From JADJSS01 sp046329815 (lineage in GTDB: Bacteria; Bacteroidota; Bacteroidia; Chitinophagales; JADIYW01), in NCBI GenBank assembly GCA_046329815.1, contig JAXLTY010000002.1, positions 1,178,001-1,242,000 on the forward strand: a DNA stretch of 64,000 nucleotides, in the 5' to 3' direction. Below are positions 1 through 8,971 of the stretch, in pieces. Below the pieces are notes generated by a model that was given only the letters and a program-made list of their open reading frames with translations, searched no databases and was not told the DNA's origin. The translations under genes were made by a program, and so were the position numbers. The first letter of the stretch is position 1. Each line of letters begins with the position of its first letter.

Positions 1-34
1 ACGAACTGAATACTTATATTTGAAATACATTCCA

Positions 35-1260
35 ATGAAAGTACTTAAAACAACAGGACTGATTTTATTAGTTATAATTCATGCTGCATTTTTAATTTAT
101 TTCGGCATTTCAGCATTCACCACAACTTTGCTTTTTTATTATTTAATCTATCTTTTATTCAAAGTATTTTTTGGTCTTTCTTACCGGACAAAAAAGATAT
201 TCTCTTAAAAAATACAGCAGTACTTTTATCATTACTATTGTTGGTAGAATTTACACTAACATTCATTTATAAGCAATTCAACAATGGTATGGAAAATTAC
301 AGGTATGTTTATTTTTCGCCGTATAAAACTAAAGAACAATACACATTGTTAAAATTTTTCAGACCAAAAACTACTGTTTTACCGCTTACGGAAGCATACT
401 TGCCAAATTCAAAAAATACTATTAAAAAATCTGAATTTGTGTACGCACACCACTACAACAAAGATGGATTTCGTGATCAAAAATGTATAAGTGATGCTGA
501 TACTAACTTTTACAATATTGTTTTTTTAGGTGACTCTTTCATTGAAGGCGAAGGCGCACCAAACGATTCAACATTACCCGTTCTGTTACAAAATAAATTA
601 ACAACAAGTAAGTCTTTCCATAATAAACAAATTAAAGTATATAATTGTGGTATTTCCGGCAGCAATCCGCTTTCAGAAATTGAGCTGTATAAAAACAAAA
701 TAGCGGAACAATCCATAAATATGGTGGTTTTATGCGTATTTGAAAATGATTTAGGCGATATGGATGTTACGCTTCAACAAAATAAACCATTGCCAGTTAA
801 AGAATATTTTTTCGCTATCAGTCATATTTTCCGAATTCTTTCTATACCATTTGGAAATTATATTGAGTTAAATTCAAATTCAAAAGAAAATCAAGAAGCT
901 ACTGAAAAAATCATTCAACACCTTTTACTACAACTAGAGAATTTTAGTGTTTATCTAAGTAATAAAAATGCAGAACTTCAACTCATCTATATTCCGAATT
1001 ACACTGAATTCGAAATGAAGAAAACAATTGGCATGTTTAAGGTAAATACGAAAATGCGTGATGCCTTACAAGTAAAATACCAAAACATAATCAATTTACA
1101 TGACGAATTTTTAAAACGCAATATTAAAACCCGGAATGATTGCCTGAGATATTATTGGGAAAAGAATGGTCATTTTAATTCTAACGGTTACAACTTAGCT
1201 GCAGAAATTATCAAGAACAAACTTGAGCAAAATAAAAATATCAAATCAACTGTCAATTAA
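35..1260 (+). pseudogene. SGNH/GDSL hydrolase with N-terminal membrane helices, interrupted by a frameshift
   Basis: Two reading frames together match one protein. Positions 35-208 give about 57 residues with hydrophobic segments. Frame +1 from about 190 to 1260 gives the rest, with the block I motif GDSFIEGEG and a C-terminal HFNSNGY segment that supplies the catalytic His. The paralogue at 56467-57687 runs straight through this junction (hydrophobic start, then SEFAFTFVFKKMNNYMEN, matching VEFTLTFIYKQFNNGMEN here). The break sits at an A6 run (190-195); one extra A would restore ...YRTKKDILLKN... and a single protein of about 409 residues. The family includes O-acyl esterases and acyltransferase-partner SGNH domains acting on surface glycans. 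Whether this is a real pseudogene, a phase-variable tract or a sequencing error cannot be told from one sequence. The ATG at 35 was chosen because the paralogue starts equivalently. Confidence 0.75.
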
Positions 1261-2432
1261 AGTTGCTTCGTATTGCCATATTGAACAACAGTTATATCAT
1301 TTCTGTTTGTTTCAAAACTGCGCCAGATATCCAAAACAATACTGTTTGCAATAAATGGAAAATCATTATAAATATTTTCATGTGACAATAGATAAGTATA
1401 ACTCCGCATTTCATCTGGATGCATATTTAAATATACTTCGTGATTTTTTTCTTTGATAAAAGATGCAATCAACAATGCGTATGAGCCATCTGTTAAAGCG
1501 ACATTTGGTTTATAGTTCGTTCCTAAAATAACAACCGGTTTACCAAATGAAATCAATTTATCGGCAACATTTTTTGCCTGTTGTTCTCTGCTAAAATTAA
1601 TCGCATTAAACAAATCATAATTCAGTTCTAATTTCTGCGCCAGCCAACTCAAAGCAATATTATCGCGCGGATGACAAGGACCGCCGTCGCCCATTCCTGC
1701 TTTCATGTATGCTTTACTGATGATCCGTTTAGTACTGTTAGATAAAGCATTTGTCACTACATCAACATTCATATTACCAATATTTTCAGCGACATCCTGT
1801 ATCATATTTACAATAGCAATCTTTGCGCTTATAAATGTGTTGTAAAAAATCTTGATACTTTCTGCTTCTTCCCAAGTTCCGGTTTCAAAACGAGTATCTG
1901 GCTGAACAAATTTATCATACAACTTCTTTAATGCAGAAAAATCAGTTGCATTATTTCCATTTTCAGAACCGATGATAATCATTTCCGGATTTACCATATC
2001 TTCTTTAACGGTTCCCATCGCTATCAGGTATGGATTATACAACAAGTTTCCTTTTGTCAACAATGGCTTGAGTTCATTGCGCATCGTACCAGGCAAAACG
2101 GTACTGATAATAACAACTGATTGTTCTGATTTAATATGAAGATTAATTTCCTGAATGACTTCTTTAATAAATGTGTAATCAAAATTTTTCGCCGGCAAAT
2201 GCGTGGTTGATTGTACGCCGCCATAAGCTGTATCATGTGGTGTTTGTACTGCTACAAAAATAATTGGACATGTTTTTACAACAGCTTCGAGAGAATCCAG
2301 AATGGTAATATTATCTGATGTTCTCGGTTCCACATCATAACCAAACACTGTAAATTTTGTTGCAAAAACTTCTGCGCTCGGCAATCCTAATTTTCCTAAA
2401 CCTATAAATCCTATATTCATTTTTGTATTCAT
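1257..2432 (-). CDS. UDP-glucose/GDP-mannose dehydrogenase family protein
   Basis: This is a nucleotide-sugar dehydrogenase that would oxidise an NDP-sugar C6 alcohol to a uronate using NAD+. The N-terminal Rossmann motif GLGKLG lies at residues 11-16. The catalytic cysteine is C253 in GMGDGGPCHPRDN, a variant of the usual GGxCxPKD with Arg in place of Lys. The C-terminal third holds the second nucleotide-binding domain. At 391 residues it is slightly shorter than typical UDP-glucose dehydrogenases (about 430). The stop codon overlaps the stop of the convergent SGNH gene within TTAA. It lies 9 bp downstream of the unknown gene at 2442-4175 and is probably co-transcribed with it. Its substrate cannot be deduced, but it would supply an acidic sugar for a surface polysaccharide. 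Confidence 0.85.
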   Translation of the reverse strand: MNTKMNIGFIGLGKLGLPSAEVFATKFTVFGYDVEPRTSDNITILDSLEAVVKTCPIIFVAVQTPHDTAYGGVQSTTHLPAKNFDYTFIKEVIQEINLHIKSEQSVVIISTVLPGTMRNELKPLLTKGNLLYNPYLIAMGTVKEDMVNPEMIIIGSENGNNATDFSALKKLYDKFVQPDTRFETGTWEEAESIKIFYNTFISAKIAIVNMIQDVAENIGNMNVDVVTNALSNSTKRIISKAYMKAGMGDGGPCHPRDNIALSWLAQKLELNYDLFNAINFSREQQAKNVADKLISFGKPVVILGTNYKPNVALTDGSYALLIASFIKEKNHEVYLNMHPDEMRSYTYLLSHENIYNDFPFIANSIVLDIWRSFETNRNDITVVQYGNTKQL

Positions 2433-2441
2433 TCACAAATG

Positions 2442-4175
2442 CTATTCAGCATACCTTTCTATTATTTTAGCAATACTTTCCTTTGCTGCATTTGTCTGCA
2501 TTAGCTTGTTATAATTGTGTTCTAAAACCGGTTGCATTTTCTGATAAAGTTCTAAAATCTGCAATTTAGATAATTTTGACAACTCTAAAATTAATTTAAA
2601 AATTTTATTCATTCGCTTTTCCGGATTTGCTTCATCATCATAACTTTCGTCCCAAAAATCAGAAAAAGTTTTATAGCCCTCATTTCGCAGATCTTTTAAA
2701 ACATGATGATTTCCGACAATAACAAACGGCATAAAAAACAAGATCGGTTTATACGTTTTTTCTGTTTTAAAATTAATACGTTTACTTTCTGTTCCATTTA
2801 AAAATACGCTTTCTGAAACGATCCACAAAAATGATTGATTGATCGATTGATACGGTATAATATTCCAAAGATTTGCTTTAAATATAGTTGTATCAATAGA
2901 AAAAGGAAGCAGCGATTTGAATGCTATAAACTTATCTGCTGAAATATTTCTAAAAAAAGAATTATCATTAATTGTGAAAGAATCAGGAATTGTATTCTGA
3001 CTCAAAACTGTTTTATCTAACAGGTTGTTCGCATAAAAGAAATAACTCAAAGCAATTCTGTAATCTTTCACCATTCTGTTCAAACACAAAAAATATTTAA
3101 AGTTATTAGTGTTTTTAAGCAATTCCATTTTTTGTTCAAACATATACTGCTTAAAGAATGCCGCCTGCGCACAAGTCGCTTCTTCAAAATAGCGAAAAGA
3201 ATAAAACTGTATTGCCTTTTTATTTCGACTATTATGCAACAATGAACTACTCAGATTCTTCACAGAAACAGTTGGATTCTTATACAACACTAATTTATTT
3301 TCTACAAAATCGTTCCATTTATTACTGTCATCCATATTTCCGGATAAGAAAAAAATATTTTTCAGGTATGATGCATTTATTTTCTTCAAACCATTCAATA
3401 AATCAGCGAAATGATAACTATTGATATGTGCTTCCTGTAAAAAATTAAATATCAGAATCACTTTATTAGTAGAAAAATCAGTACGCACCGACTCAGGAAT
3501 AGTATTAAAATAATACGCTTTCTTTTCCTTCATGAAATTGAAAAAATGTGAAAACGTCTGTACATACACATACTTTTGATCACCTGTTTCATTCCTGTCA
3601 TTTGTCAAAATTATTGCATGATCCGGAAAATATTTCTGAACCAGTTTATAAATCGGCAAATGGTAATCATAGGCGTTATAACTGTTTCCGTTAATGGTGA
3701 GGTTTTTTCCTAAATACAGATCGTAAAAATAATTTTCATTAGCATCGTACAAAAAGTAAATTGTCTTTGAAGCATGCTTATTCAAAACAATCTTAAATGA
3801 ATCTACTTTATTTTTCTTTGGATTGTGTTGAAGTTGCAACAGTTCATCAACGGAATAATTATTTAACGCGATAATAAAACTTTCAGAACCGCCTGTCAGC
3901 GAATCGATCATCGTATTAGCATTCATGTCTATCTTCTCAAGATAGATTTGCAGTTTATGATTTAAACTGTCTCTGTCAATTTCAGTTCCGATAACCTTAT
4001 CAGTGTATTGCTTGGAAGCAATCAATGTATTAAAATAAAGCAAAAATGCTTCGCGAATTTGCGTTGACTGAAGTTCCGAAAAACAATCAATTATTTTAAA
4101 ATAAAAATGCGCAGATTCATCATAATTATCTGCCAAATAAGATTCAATATATGATTTTGTATAACTTTCAATCAC
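2442..4175 (-). CDS. Unknown protein with a conserved EKTYKP...PFxxVG C-terminal signature
   Basis: A protein of 577 residues with no signal peptide or clear membrane helix. I do not recognise a catalytic domain in the N-terminal 400 residues. The C-terminal part has EKTYKPILFFMPFVIVG followed by LRNEGYKTFSDFWDESYDD. From memory, this pattern recurs in proteins of unknown function in marine phages and polysaccharide loci, where some are suspected glycosyltransferase-like. That recollection needs a profile search. The gene is transcribed divergently from the UbiA gene and probably together with the nucleotide-sugar dehydrogenase downstream. A glycan-related role is inferred from position only. 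Confidence 0.6.
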   Translation of the reverse strand: MIESYTKSYIESYLADNYDESAHFYFKIIDCFSELQSTQIREAFLLYFNTLIASKQYTDKVIGTEIDRDSLNHKLQIYLEKIDMNANTMIDSLTGGSESFIIALNNYSVDELLQLQHNPKKNKVDSFKIVLNKHASKTIYFLYDANENYFYDLYLGKNLTINGNSYNAYDYHLPIYKLVQKYFPDHAIILTNDRNETGDQKYVYVQTFSHFFNFMKEKKAYYFNTIPESVRTDFSTNKVILIFNFLQEAHINSYHFADLLNGLKKINASYLKNIFFLSGNMDDSNKWNDFVENKLVLYKNPTVSVKNLSSSLLHNSRNKKAIQFYSFRYFEEATCAQAAFFKQYMFEQKMELLKNTNNFKYFLCLNRMVKDYRIALSYFFYANNLLDKTVLSQNTIPDSFTINDNSFFRNISADKFIAFKSLLPFSIDTTIFKANLWNIIPYQSINQSFLWIVSESVFLNGTESKRINFKTEKTYKPILFFMPFVIVGNHHVLKDLRNEGYKTFSDFWDESYDDEANPEKRMNKIFKLILELSKLSKLQILELYQKMQPVLEHNYNKLMQTNAAKESIAKIIERYAE

Positions 4176-4232
4176 TTGCGTAAAGATACTATAGCATTAT
4201 TAAAAAAATGACTAACTTACGAAAAAATAGGA

Positions 4233-5252
4233 TTGAATCTCAAAAAGATACTGCGTGCTCAGGAATGGTGGAGTTTTATTTTGCCGCCTGTTTTTTTATT
4301 CTATTATGTAGGTTTACTGCAATTTCCTCGTGCCGGAAGAAGTATTTATTTCGAGATGATCACGCTGATGATTGTTTCTGTTATTACGGCAATTATCGGT
4401 TATTTTATTAACGACCTGTTCGATATACATGATGACCTGAAAGCAGGTAAGAAAAATTATGTTTCCAGTTTTCCGCTTTGGTTGAAAGCTTTGTTTTTTC
4501 CGCTTTGCATTTCGCTTCTGTTGATTTTATGGCTGATCAATCAACGATTGATATTAGTTGAGCGCGCATCTTTGTATGCGGTTACATGCGCAGCAAATAC
4601 CATGCTGTTTGTAGTTTATTCCATGCCGCCAATCCGTTTTAAAAAAGCCATTTACATTGCGCCAATATTAGATGCATTGTATAGCGGCACACTGTTTTAT
4701 ATACTGGCTTTCATTCTGGCTACGCAAAATACCGGAAATAATACGCCAATGCTCTGCATTCTTATTTGGGCTTTCTGTAAAGGTTTGCGCAATTATCTTT
4801 CTCATTTGTGCGACGACAAAGAAAATGATGAATCTTCCGGAATGCCGACGCTGGCTACTGTTTATGGCAAGGAAAGCCTGCAAAAAACTGCAAACTTGCT
4901 CTTTCCTGTTGAGATACTTTGTTTGTTAGTTTTGCAAACTGTTCTCATCAATACGAGCTATCCGTTTATCATTTTGTGCCTGGTGTTTATCGTTCTTTGG
5001 TTTCAAAAAATGCAAGAGAACTCATCCATAAAATATCCGTTTTTAAATGAACTGCATGAGATCTATTTGCCGGTTGCTATTTTAGTGCAGGTAGTGTTTA
5101 CATTTCATTCGCTGTATCCTATGCTAATCTTACATTTCGTTTTTTTCCCATTTCATCTTTCAAAGATGTATTTTACAATAAAAAACAGCATCTTCAAACT
5201 ATTTAATAAAGAACCGCTAAGCTGGAAAGAACTGCTCAATGGAAAAAAGTAA
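4233..5252 (+). CDS. UbiA family prenyltransferase
   Basis: A polytopic membrane protein of 339 residues carrying both aspartate-rich motifs of the UbiA superfamily: NDLFDIHDD at residues 60-68 and CDDKEND at about 193-199, with YSMPPIRFK between them. The family transfers a prenyl chain from a prenyl diphosphate to an acceptor; some members make polyprenyl-phosphate sugars. The start is uncertain. The TTG at 4233 gives a normal N-terminus (MNLKKILRAQEWW). An ATG at 4208 would enter this frame if the A6 run at 4222-4227 were one base shorter. The stop overlaps the start of the next glycosyltransferase gene by 14 bp, which suggests translational coupling. In this context it may act on a lipid-linked sugar rather than a quinone, but that is inference. 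Confidence 0.85.
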   Translation: MNLKKILRAQEWWSFILPPVFLFYYVGLLQFPRAGRSIYFEMITLMIVSVITAIIGYFINDLFDIHDDLKAGKKNYVSSFPLWLKALFFPLCISLLLILWLINQRLILVERASLYAVTCAANTMLFVVYSMPPIRFKKAIYIAPILDALYSGTLFYILAFILATQNTGNNTPMLCILIWAFCKGLRNYLSHLCDDKENDESSGMPTLATVYGKESLQKTANLLFPVEILCLLVLQTVLINTSYPFIILCLVFIVLWFQKMQENSSIKYPFLNELHEIYLPVAILVQVVFTFHSLYPMLILHFVFFPFHLSKMYFTIKNSIFKLFNKEPLSWKELLNGKK

Positions 5253-6069
5253 CAACATCGTACACGGCTTATGGATCGGCGAACAACTCAGTCCGATAGA
5301 AATTCTATGCATACAATCGTACCTGGAAGCCGGACATACTTTTTACTTATGGTGCTATCAAACTGTACATAACATTCCTGCCGGAACCATACAAAAGAAC
5401 GCCAGTGAAATACTCAGCGAACAGGCCATTTTCCGTTACAAGAACACCAACAAATTCGGGCATGGCAAAGGCAGCTTAGCCGGTTTCTCTGATATTTTCA
5501 GGTATAAGCTATTGTATGAATTCGGCGGCTGGTGGACAGACATGGACATCACTTGTTTGCAACGATTAGACTTTAACGAACCTTTTATATTCCGGAAAAA
5601 CGGCAGCAAAGGTATTGTAGGCAACCTGATGAAGTGCGAAGCAAAAAGCGAACTCATGCACTACTGCTATGAACGCGCTTCGACAGAAATAGACGAAAAC
5701 AACAAAGACTGGATGCTGCCAATCACTATACTCAACAACGGCATTCAGAAATTCAATTTGACACACTACACAAAAGAACTGAGCAATGAAGATAGCTGGC
5801 CGTTTGTATGTGATTGGTTACTGAATGACTTTAGCGTTCCGGCTGACTGGTACGCTATTCACTGGATGAATGAAGAATGGCGCAGACTATCCGTCAATAA
5901 GAACACATTCTTAAAAGACAGCTTCATAGAAAAACTACTCAGTAGATTCGATGTACCGCATGGATTATTAACTGAAGAACAAATCAAACAACTGGAATGG
6001 AATATTGGCGTGTGGAATTACCGAATCGTCAATCTAAAAGCACGCATCAGGTGGCTGCTTAATCTATAA
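5239..6069 (+). CDS. DXD-motif glycosyltransferase (Gly_transf_sug / GT32-like)
   Basis: A soluble protein of 276 residues. The hallmark is FGGWWTDMDITC, with the DXD metal/nucleotide-sugar motif at D101-M-D103, preceded by the HGLWIGEQLS opening and the AGFSDIFRYKLLYEFGG helix usual in OCH1/capsule-type glycosyltransferases of the Gly_transf_sug family. It would transfer a hexose from an NDP-sugar to a growing oligosaccharide at the cytoplasmic face. It overlaps the UbiA gene by 14 bp and ends 4 bp from the convergent SGNH gene. Hand-counted GC of 5281-5340 is 26/60, clearly higher than the AT-rich middle of the window. Confidence 0.85.
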   Translation: MEKSNNIVHGLWIGEQLSPIEILCIQSYLEAGHTFYLWCYQTVHNIPAGTIQKNASEILSEQAIFRYKNTNKFGHGKGSLAGFSDIFRYKLLYEFGGWWTDMDITCLQRLDFNEPFIFRKNGSKGIVGNLMKCEAKSELMHYCYERASTEIDENNKDWMLPITILNNGIQKFNLTHYTKELSNEDSWPFVCDWLLNDFSVPADWYAIHWMNEEWRRLSVNKNTFLKDSFIEKLLSRFDVPHGLLTEEQIKQLEWNIGVWNYRIVNLKARIRWLLNL

Positions 6070-6072
6070 AGA

Positions 6073-7293
6073 TCACTGTTTCTTCAATTCCATTTCCATG
6101 AACCTTGCCCATATATCATATCCTAATGGTTTAAAATGGTAATCATGTTTCCAGTAATAAGCATCCATTTTCGCGGTATCTATCAGCTTATATTTTATGA
6201 TGCTGTCGCGCAAAAAAACAAATGAGTTATTAAATGTATTTTTACTGTAATCCAACTTTAGGCGCTGCTCAAAGGCATCATCCAAATGCATCGTTGACGA
6301 AACATTTTTGAAGTCGAACAAATGCGGTGTATATACAACCGTAAACGTGGAATTACTTTGTTTTGTTGTACTTTCAAACTTTTGAATATACAATTTGAAA
6401 TCCGAATAAGCTTTCTCAAACCGTTTTGTTTTTTCCGTGTTGGTGATTAAAAGATACGGATCCACATCAAACACATGTACCACTAAAAGACGAAACACTC
6501 TGCTGTTGGCATACAGGTATTCCCAAACAGGTGCTTTGTAATATTGTATTTTTGTTCCGGCAAACCGCTCCGCACCTTTCTTGCACATCAAATCAAAAAT
6601 GTCTGACACGTTAGTAGCCAAGATAACTTGCTGAGGTTTCAGCGCTGCCAATTTTGTTACATACAATTGGTACTCATACACCGGATCGCTGCCGGCAACA
6701 CCGGCGTTGATTATTTTATAACGGCCGGCATCTGATGCATTCAGTTTCTGTTCCAGCAATGCAGGCATAGTCGAGTCCTGCGGTGTGCCGTTGCCTTCCG
6801 TAAATGAATCGCCGAGAATGACAACTACTTCTTTGCGGTTCAGTACTGCTGTATCTAATTCCACATCACGCAAACCGAATGAATTGTATTTCTTTTTGTA
6901 CGTAAAATCTTTGTTGTATTGAATGTCCGTCGAATTGGGTTTTGATATCCAGTTATTAAACGCATCGTAGCCATACTTGTAACCTTGCATATACACCGAA
7001 ACGTATTGCTTCTCGCCTAACTGTTCATTGTACGTCAGGATGCCTTTTTCAAAAAAGATATAATACGATTCTAACGAAAGCAGGCACGTTATAAATATCA
7101 GCAGGTTGATTTTTATAACGTTAAATGAATGAAACACAGCAAGTATTAAACAATACAAAAATGCGTAGATGAAGTAGATATTCGTGTTACTGCATTTGCC
7201 CGTTTTCACGAAATTCAGGTACTGCCATACATTAATGACAAAACACAGCAACAGCAAAAAGACAAACGCATATTTCTTCTGTAATTTCGTCAT
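6073..7293 (-). CDS. SGNH/GDSL hydrolase family protein with N-terminal membrane segments
   Basis: A protein of 406 residues. Three hydrophobic segments fill about residues 8-80, then comes an extracytoplasmic SGNH domain. Block I is VILGDSFTEGNG (nucleophile S163), and a C-terminal YHFKPLGYD segment supplies the catalytic His. It is a paralogue of the genes at 35-1260 and 56467-57687, sharing the layout helices, NSFGLRD-like lead-in, GDSF, and NAGVAGSDP block. SGNH enzymes of this type add or remove acyl groups on envelope polysaccharides. It ends 4 bp from the convergent glycosyltransferase gene and starts 9 bp downstream of the PhyH gene at 7303-8202, so it is probably second in that operon. 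Confidence 0.8.
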   Translation of the reverse strand: MTKLQKKYAFVFLLLLCFVINVWQYLNFVKTGKCSNTNIYFIYAFLYCLILAVFHSFNVIKINLLIFITCLLSLESYYIFFEKGILTYNEQLGEKQYVSVYMQGYKYGYDAFNNWISKPNSTDIQYNKDFTYKKKYNSFGLRDVELDTAVLNRKEVVVILGDSFTEGNGTPQDSTMPALLEQKLNASDAGRYKIINAGVAGSDPVYEYQLYVTKLAALKPQQVILATNVSDIFDLMCKKGAERFAGTKIQYYKAPVWEYLYANSRVFRLLVVHVFDVDPYLLITNTEKTKRFEKAYSDFKLYIQKFESTTKQSNSTFTVVYTPHLFDFKNVSSTMHLDDAFEQRLKLDYSKNTFNNSFVFLRDSIIKYKLIDTAKMDAYYWKHDYHFKPLGYDIWARFMEMELKKQ

Positions 7294-7302
7294 TTGTTTC
7301 GC

Positions 7303-8202
7303 TTATTTTATTCCGGCAATGTTTTTCAGATCCTGTATCGCTACTTTCGGTTTAGTATTTCTTTTTCGATACAAGCGCTTTAACACGTTCTTCGGATTCG
7401 GCTGGTTGGGCATGATCCAGAAATCACGGTCTGCCTGGTAAACATCAATAAAATCAAACGGATTAGACCAATGATGCTCTTGGTGGCAATAGATAATAGT
7501 ACCATTCTTCGGCACCAGCGTAACGAGCAGCACATGCCTTATTGCAGCAGAATAATTATTCGCCGAACCGTGTATTATTCCCGGATGATAGAACAATACC
7601 TCGCCTCTGTTCATGCTTACACATTTCAGGCAATGCCGCCTGATGTAATCCAGGTAATCATCCGCCATGTAGTATTCAAAGTTATTGATACCGCGGTATG
7701 TGTAGGTAAATCGGTGGCTTTTCTCAAAGATGCACAGCGTGCCGTTTTCTTCATTAACATCACACAACGGAATCCATAAATTAATAGGCGTTATTTTATC
7801 TTCTTCTATAAAACATCGGTCGGTGTGTAATTTCAGGGCGCTGTTCGTGGTATTTGTTTTCGTTGCCGCCACACTGAAAAAGATCTCATAGTCTTCAACG
7901 TATTGATCTATAGACGGCGCGATAACGCGGTTAATGTCTGCATTCATTTGCTTCGCCGTTTCCGTATCCATCGTCTGGTTAGAAATAATGAATCCGGCCG
8001 ATACAGGCTCGTTTAAGTATTTTGCCAGGATAGCATCCAGTTCAGCCAGTTGCTGCGCATTGAGGAACGGCTGCTGCAAATAACCATTGGCTGCGTAGGT
8101 CTCATTCCATGCTGCATTGATAAATTTCATGTAAGGAAGTAATGCTTTTACCCGATAAATGTACAAAAAAGAAATGGATGCACTGCTTTTCGTTGCAGCC
8201 AT
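7303..8202 (-). CDS. Phytanoyl-CoA dioxygenase (PhyH) family protein
   Basis: A 299-residue non-haem Fe(II)/2-oxoglutarate oxygenase. The 2-His-1-carboxylate triad is visible: H126-T-D128 in LKLHTDRCF and a distal H211 in GIIHGSANN. R222 is the likely 2OG anchor. The strand NLWIPLCDVNEENGTL between them is typical of the family. The 24 residues before M25 (MKFINAAWNE) are not family-like, so translation may begin at 8130. Family members hydroxylate acyl-CoAs, amino acids and natural products; the substrate here is unknown. It is the first of seven PhyH paralogues in the window. It probably leads an operon with the SGNH gene 9 bp downstream. Confidence 0.85.
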   Translation of the reverse strand: MAATKSSASISFLYIYRVKALLPYMKFINAAWNETYAANGYLQQPFLNAQQLAELDAILAKYLNEPVSAGFIISNQTMDTETAKQMNADINRVIAPSIDQYVEDYEIFFSVAATKTNTTNSALKLHTDRCFIEEDKITPINLWIPLCDVNEENGTLCIFEKSHRFTYTYRGINNFEYYMADDYLDYIRRHCLKCVSMNRGEVLFYHPGIIHGSANNYSAAIRHVLLVTLVPKNGTIIYCHQEHHWSNPFDFIDVYQADRDFWIMPNQPNPKNVLKRLYRKRNTKPKVAIQDLKNIAGIK

Positions 8203-8214
8203 GCAGTCCGTCAG

Positions 8215-8247
8215 AACACTGACAGGGTTTAAAACCCTGTCAGTGTT
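8215..8247. repeat. Perfect 16-bp inverted repeat (REP-like palindrome)
   Basis: The arms AACACTGACAGGGTTT and AAACCCTGTCAGTGTT are perfect complements separated by one A. There is no T-run on either side, so it is a poor classical terminator. It lies just upstream of the PhyH start and about 180 bp beyond arsC. From memory, the core resembles a palindrome that recurs in intergenic spaces of Bacteroidota genomes. Confidence 0.75.
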
Positions 8248-8260
8248 TTCCGTTTATCTG

Positions 8261-8348
8261 TTGTCATCCTGAGCACCTGCCTTGTCGTCCTAAGCACCTG
8301 CCTTGTCATCTTAAGCAGCCGCCTTGTCATCCTGAGTTTATCGAAGGA
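8261..8348. repeat. Four degenerate 21-bp tandem repeats, TTGTCATCCTGAG type
   Basis: Units begin at 8261, 8282, 8303 and 8324, each opening TTGTC(A/G)TC(C/T)T(A/G)AG and closing CACCTGCC or a variant. The last unit continues as TTTATCGAAGGA, which resembles the intergenic element GTCATCCTGAGCTTGTCGAAGG that I recall from Bacteroidota. The 221-bp stretch between arsC and PhyH holds only this and the palindrome at 8215. Confidence 0.75.
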
Positions 8349-8424
8349 CTGCCTACGGTAACCTAAAATGGCTTTGATACACGCTGCCTGACAGCTACGG
8401 CGATGCAATGGCTGATTAGATAAT

Positions 8425-8838
8425 TTATAAATTTTCTTTTACAAACTGCTCGCAGTAATTTTTTATCAGTTGCCTTACTTTTCTAAACTCCTGCAGTATT
8501 TCTTCTTCCGTGCCTGTTACCTTTGCAGGATCCGGAAAATTGTGGTGTGTGTTTTTGGTTTTGGCAGGAAAGTAAGGACAGTTTTCTTTAGCATTGTCGC
8601 AGACGGTGATCACATAATCAAAAACTATGTCTTTATATTCCGTTACATTATCAGAGGTATGGTGTGATATATCTATTCCGTCTTCTTTCATTACTGCTAT
8701 CGCTTTTGGATTAACGCCGTGCGTTTCAATGCCTGCACTATATACCATCGCCTTATCTCCTGCAAAATAGTGTAAATAACCCTGCGCTATCTGGCTGCGA
8801 CAACTGTTGCCGGTGCATAATACCAAAATTTTTGTCAT
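8425..8838 (-). CDS. arsC: Arsenate reductase, low-molecular-weight phosphatase type
   Basis: A 137-residue enzyme that reduces arsenate to arsenite through a cysteine relay. The N-terminal phosphatase loop is C8-TGNSC-R14 (CX5R), and VITVCDNAKENCP supplies the two relay cysteines of thioredoxin-coupled ArsC enzymes. HNFPDPAK carries the general-acid Asp. The ATG at 8838 is preferred over an in-frame start at 8850 because the core begins MTKILVLCTGNSC and because it forms an ATGA overlap with the small upstream ORF. It is last in the arsR-DUF6428-small ORF-arsC operon. No arsenite pump (ArsB/Acr3) follows; the next feature is a repeat region. Confidence 0.9.
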   Translation of the reverse strand: MTKILVLCTGNSCRSQIAQGYLHYFAGDKAMVYSAGIETHGVNPKAIAVMKEDGIDISHHTSDNVTEYKDIVFDYVITVCDNAKENCPYFPAKTKNTHHNFPDPAKVTGTEEEILQEFRKVRQLIKNYCEQFVKENL

Positions 8839-8960
8839 ACCAATACCCAAACTAAATTTATAATCGTGAATCGCGCATCGAAACCATAGATACTATTGAG
8901 CAGTACAATGGCAGATACTATAATTATTTTCTTTCTGTGAGTTAAAATAAAATTTTTCAT
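8835..8960 (-). CDS. Small membrane-like ORF (41 aa) inside the ars operon
   Basis: On the reverse strand an ATG at 8960 opens a 41-codon frame: MKNFILTHRKKIIIVSAIVL, then a polar turn (NSIYGFDARF) and a second hydrophobic stretch. It ends TGA at 8835 and overlaps the arsC ATG as ATGA, which indicates translational coupling. It starts 11 bp after the DUF6428 stop. I do not recognise the family. Length and charge pattern (positive N-terminus, then a hydrophobic helix) fit a small inner-membrane protein. A remnant of a larger gene is the alternative. Confidence 0.5.
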   Translation of the reverse strand: MKNFILTHRKKIIIVSAIVLLNSIYGFDARFTIINLVWVLV

Positions 8961-8971
8961 ATTTCAACATT

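Noticed and set aside
4208..4411. Frame starting with ATG at 4208 as a separate gene
   Set aside because: It runs in the wrong frame through UbiA codons. It is useful only as a possible true start of UbiA if the A6 run has an indel.
7471..7779. Plus-strand frame of 102 codons
   Set aside because: Antisense to the PhyH gene at 7303-8202; no domain features.
8261..8348. CRISPR-like array
   Set aside because: Units are contiguous 21-mers with no unique spacers, and no cas genes are present.
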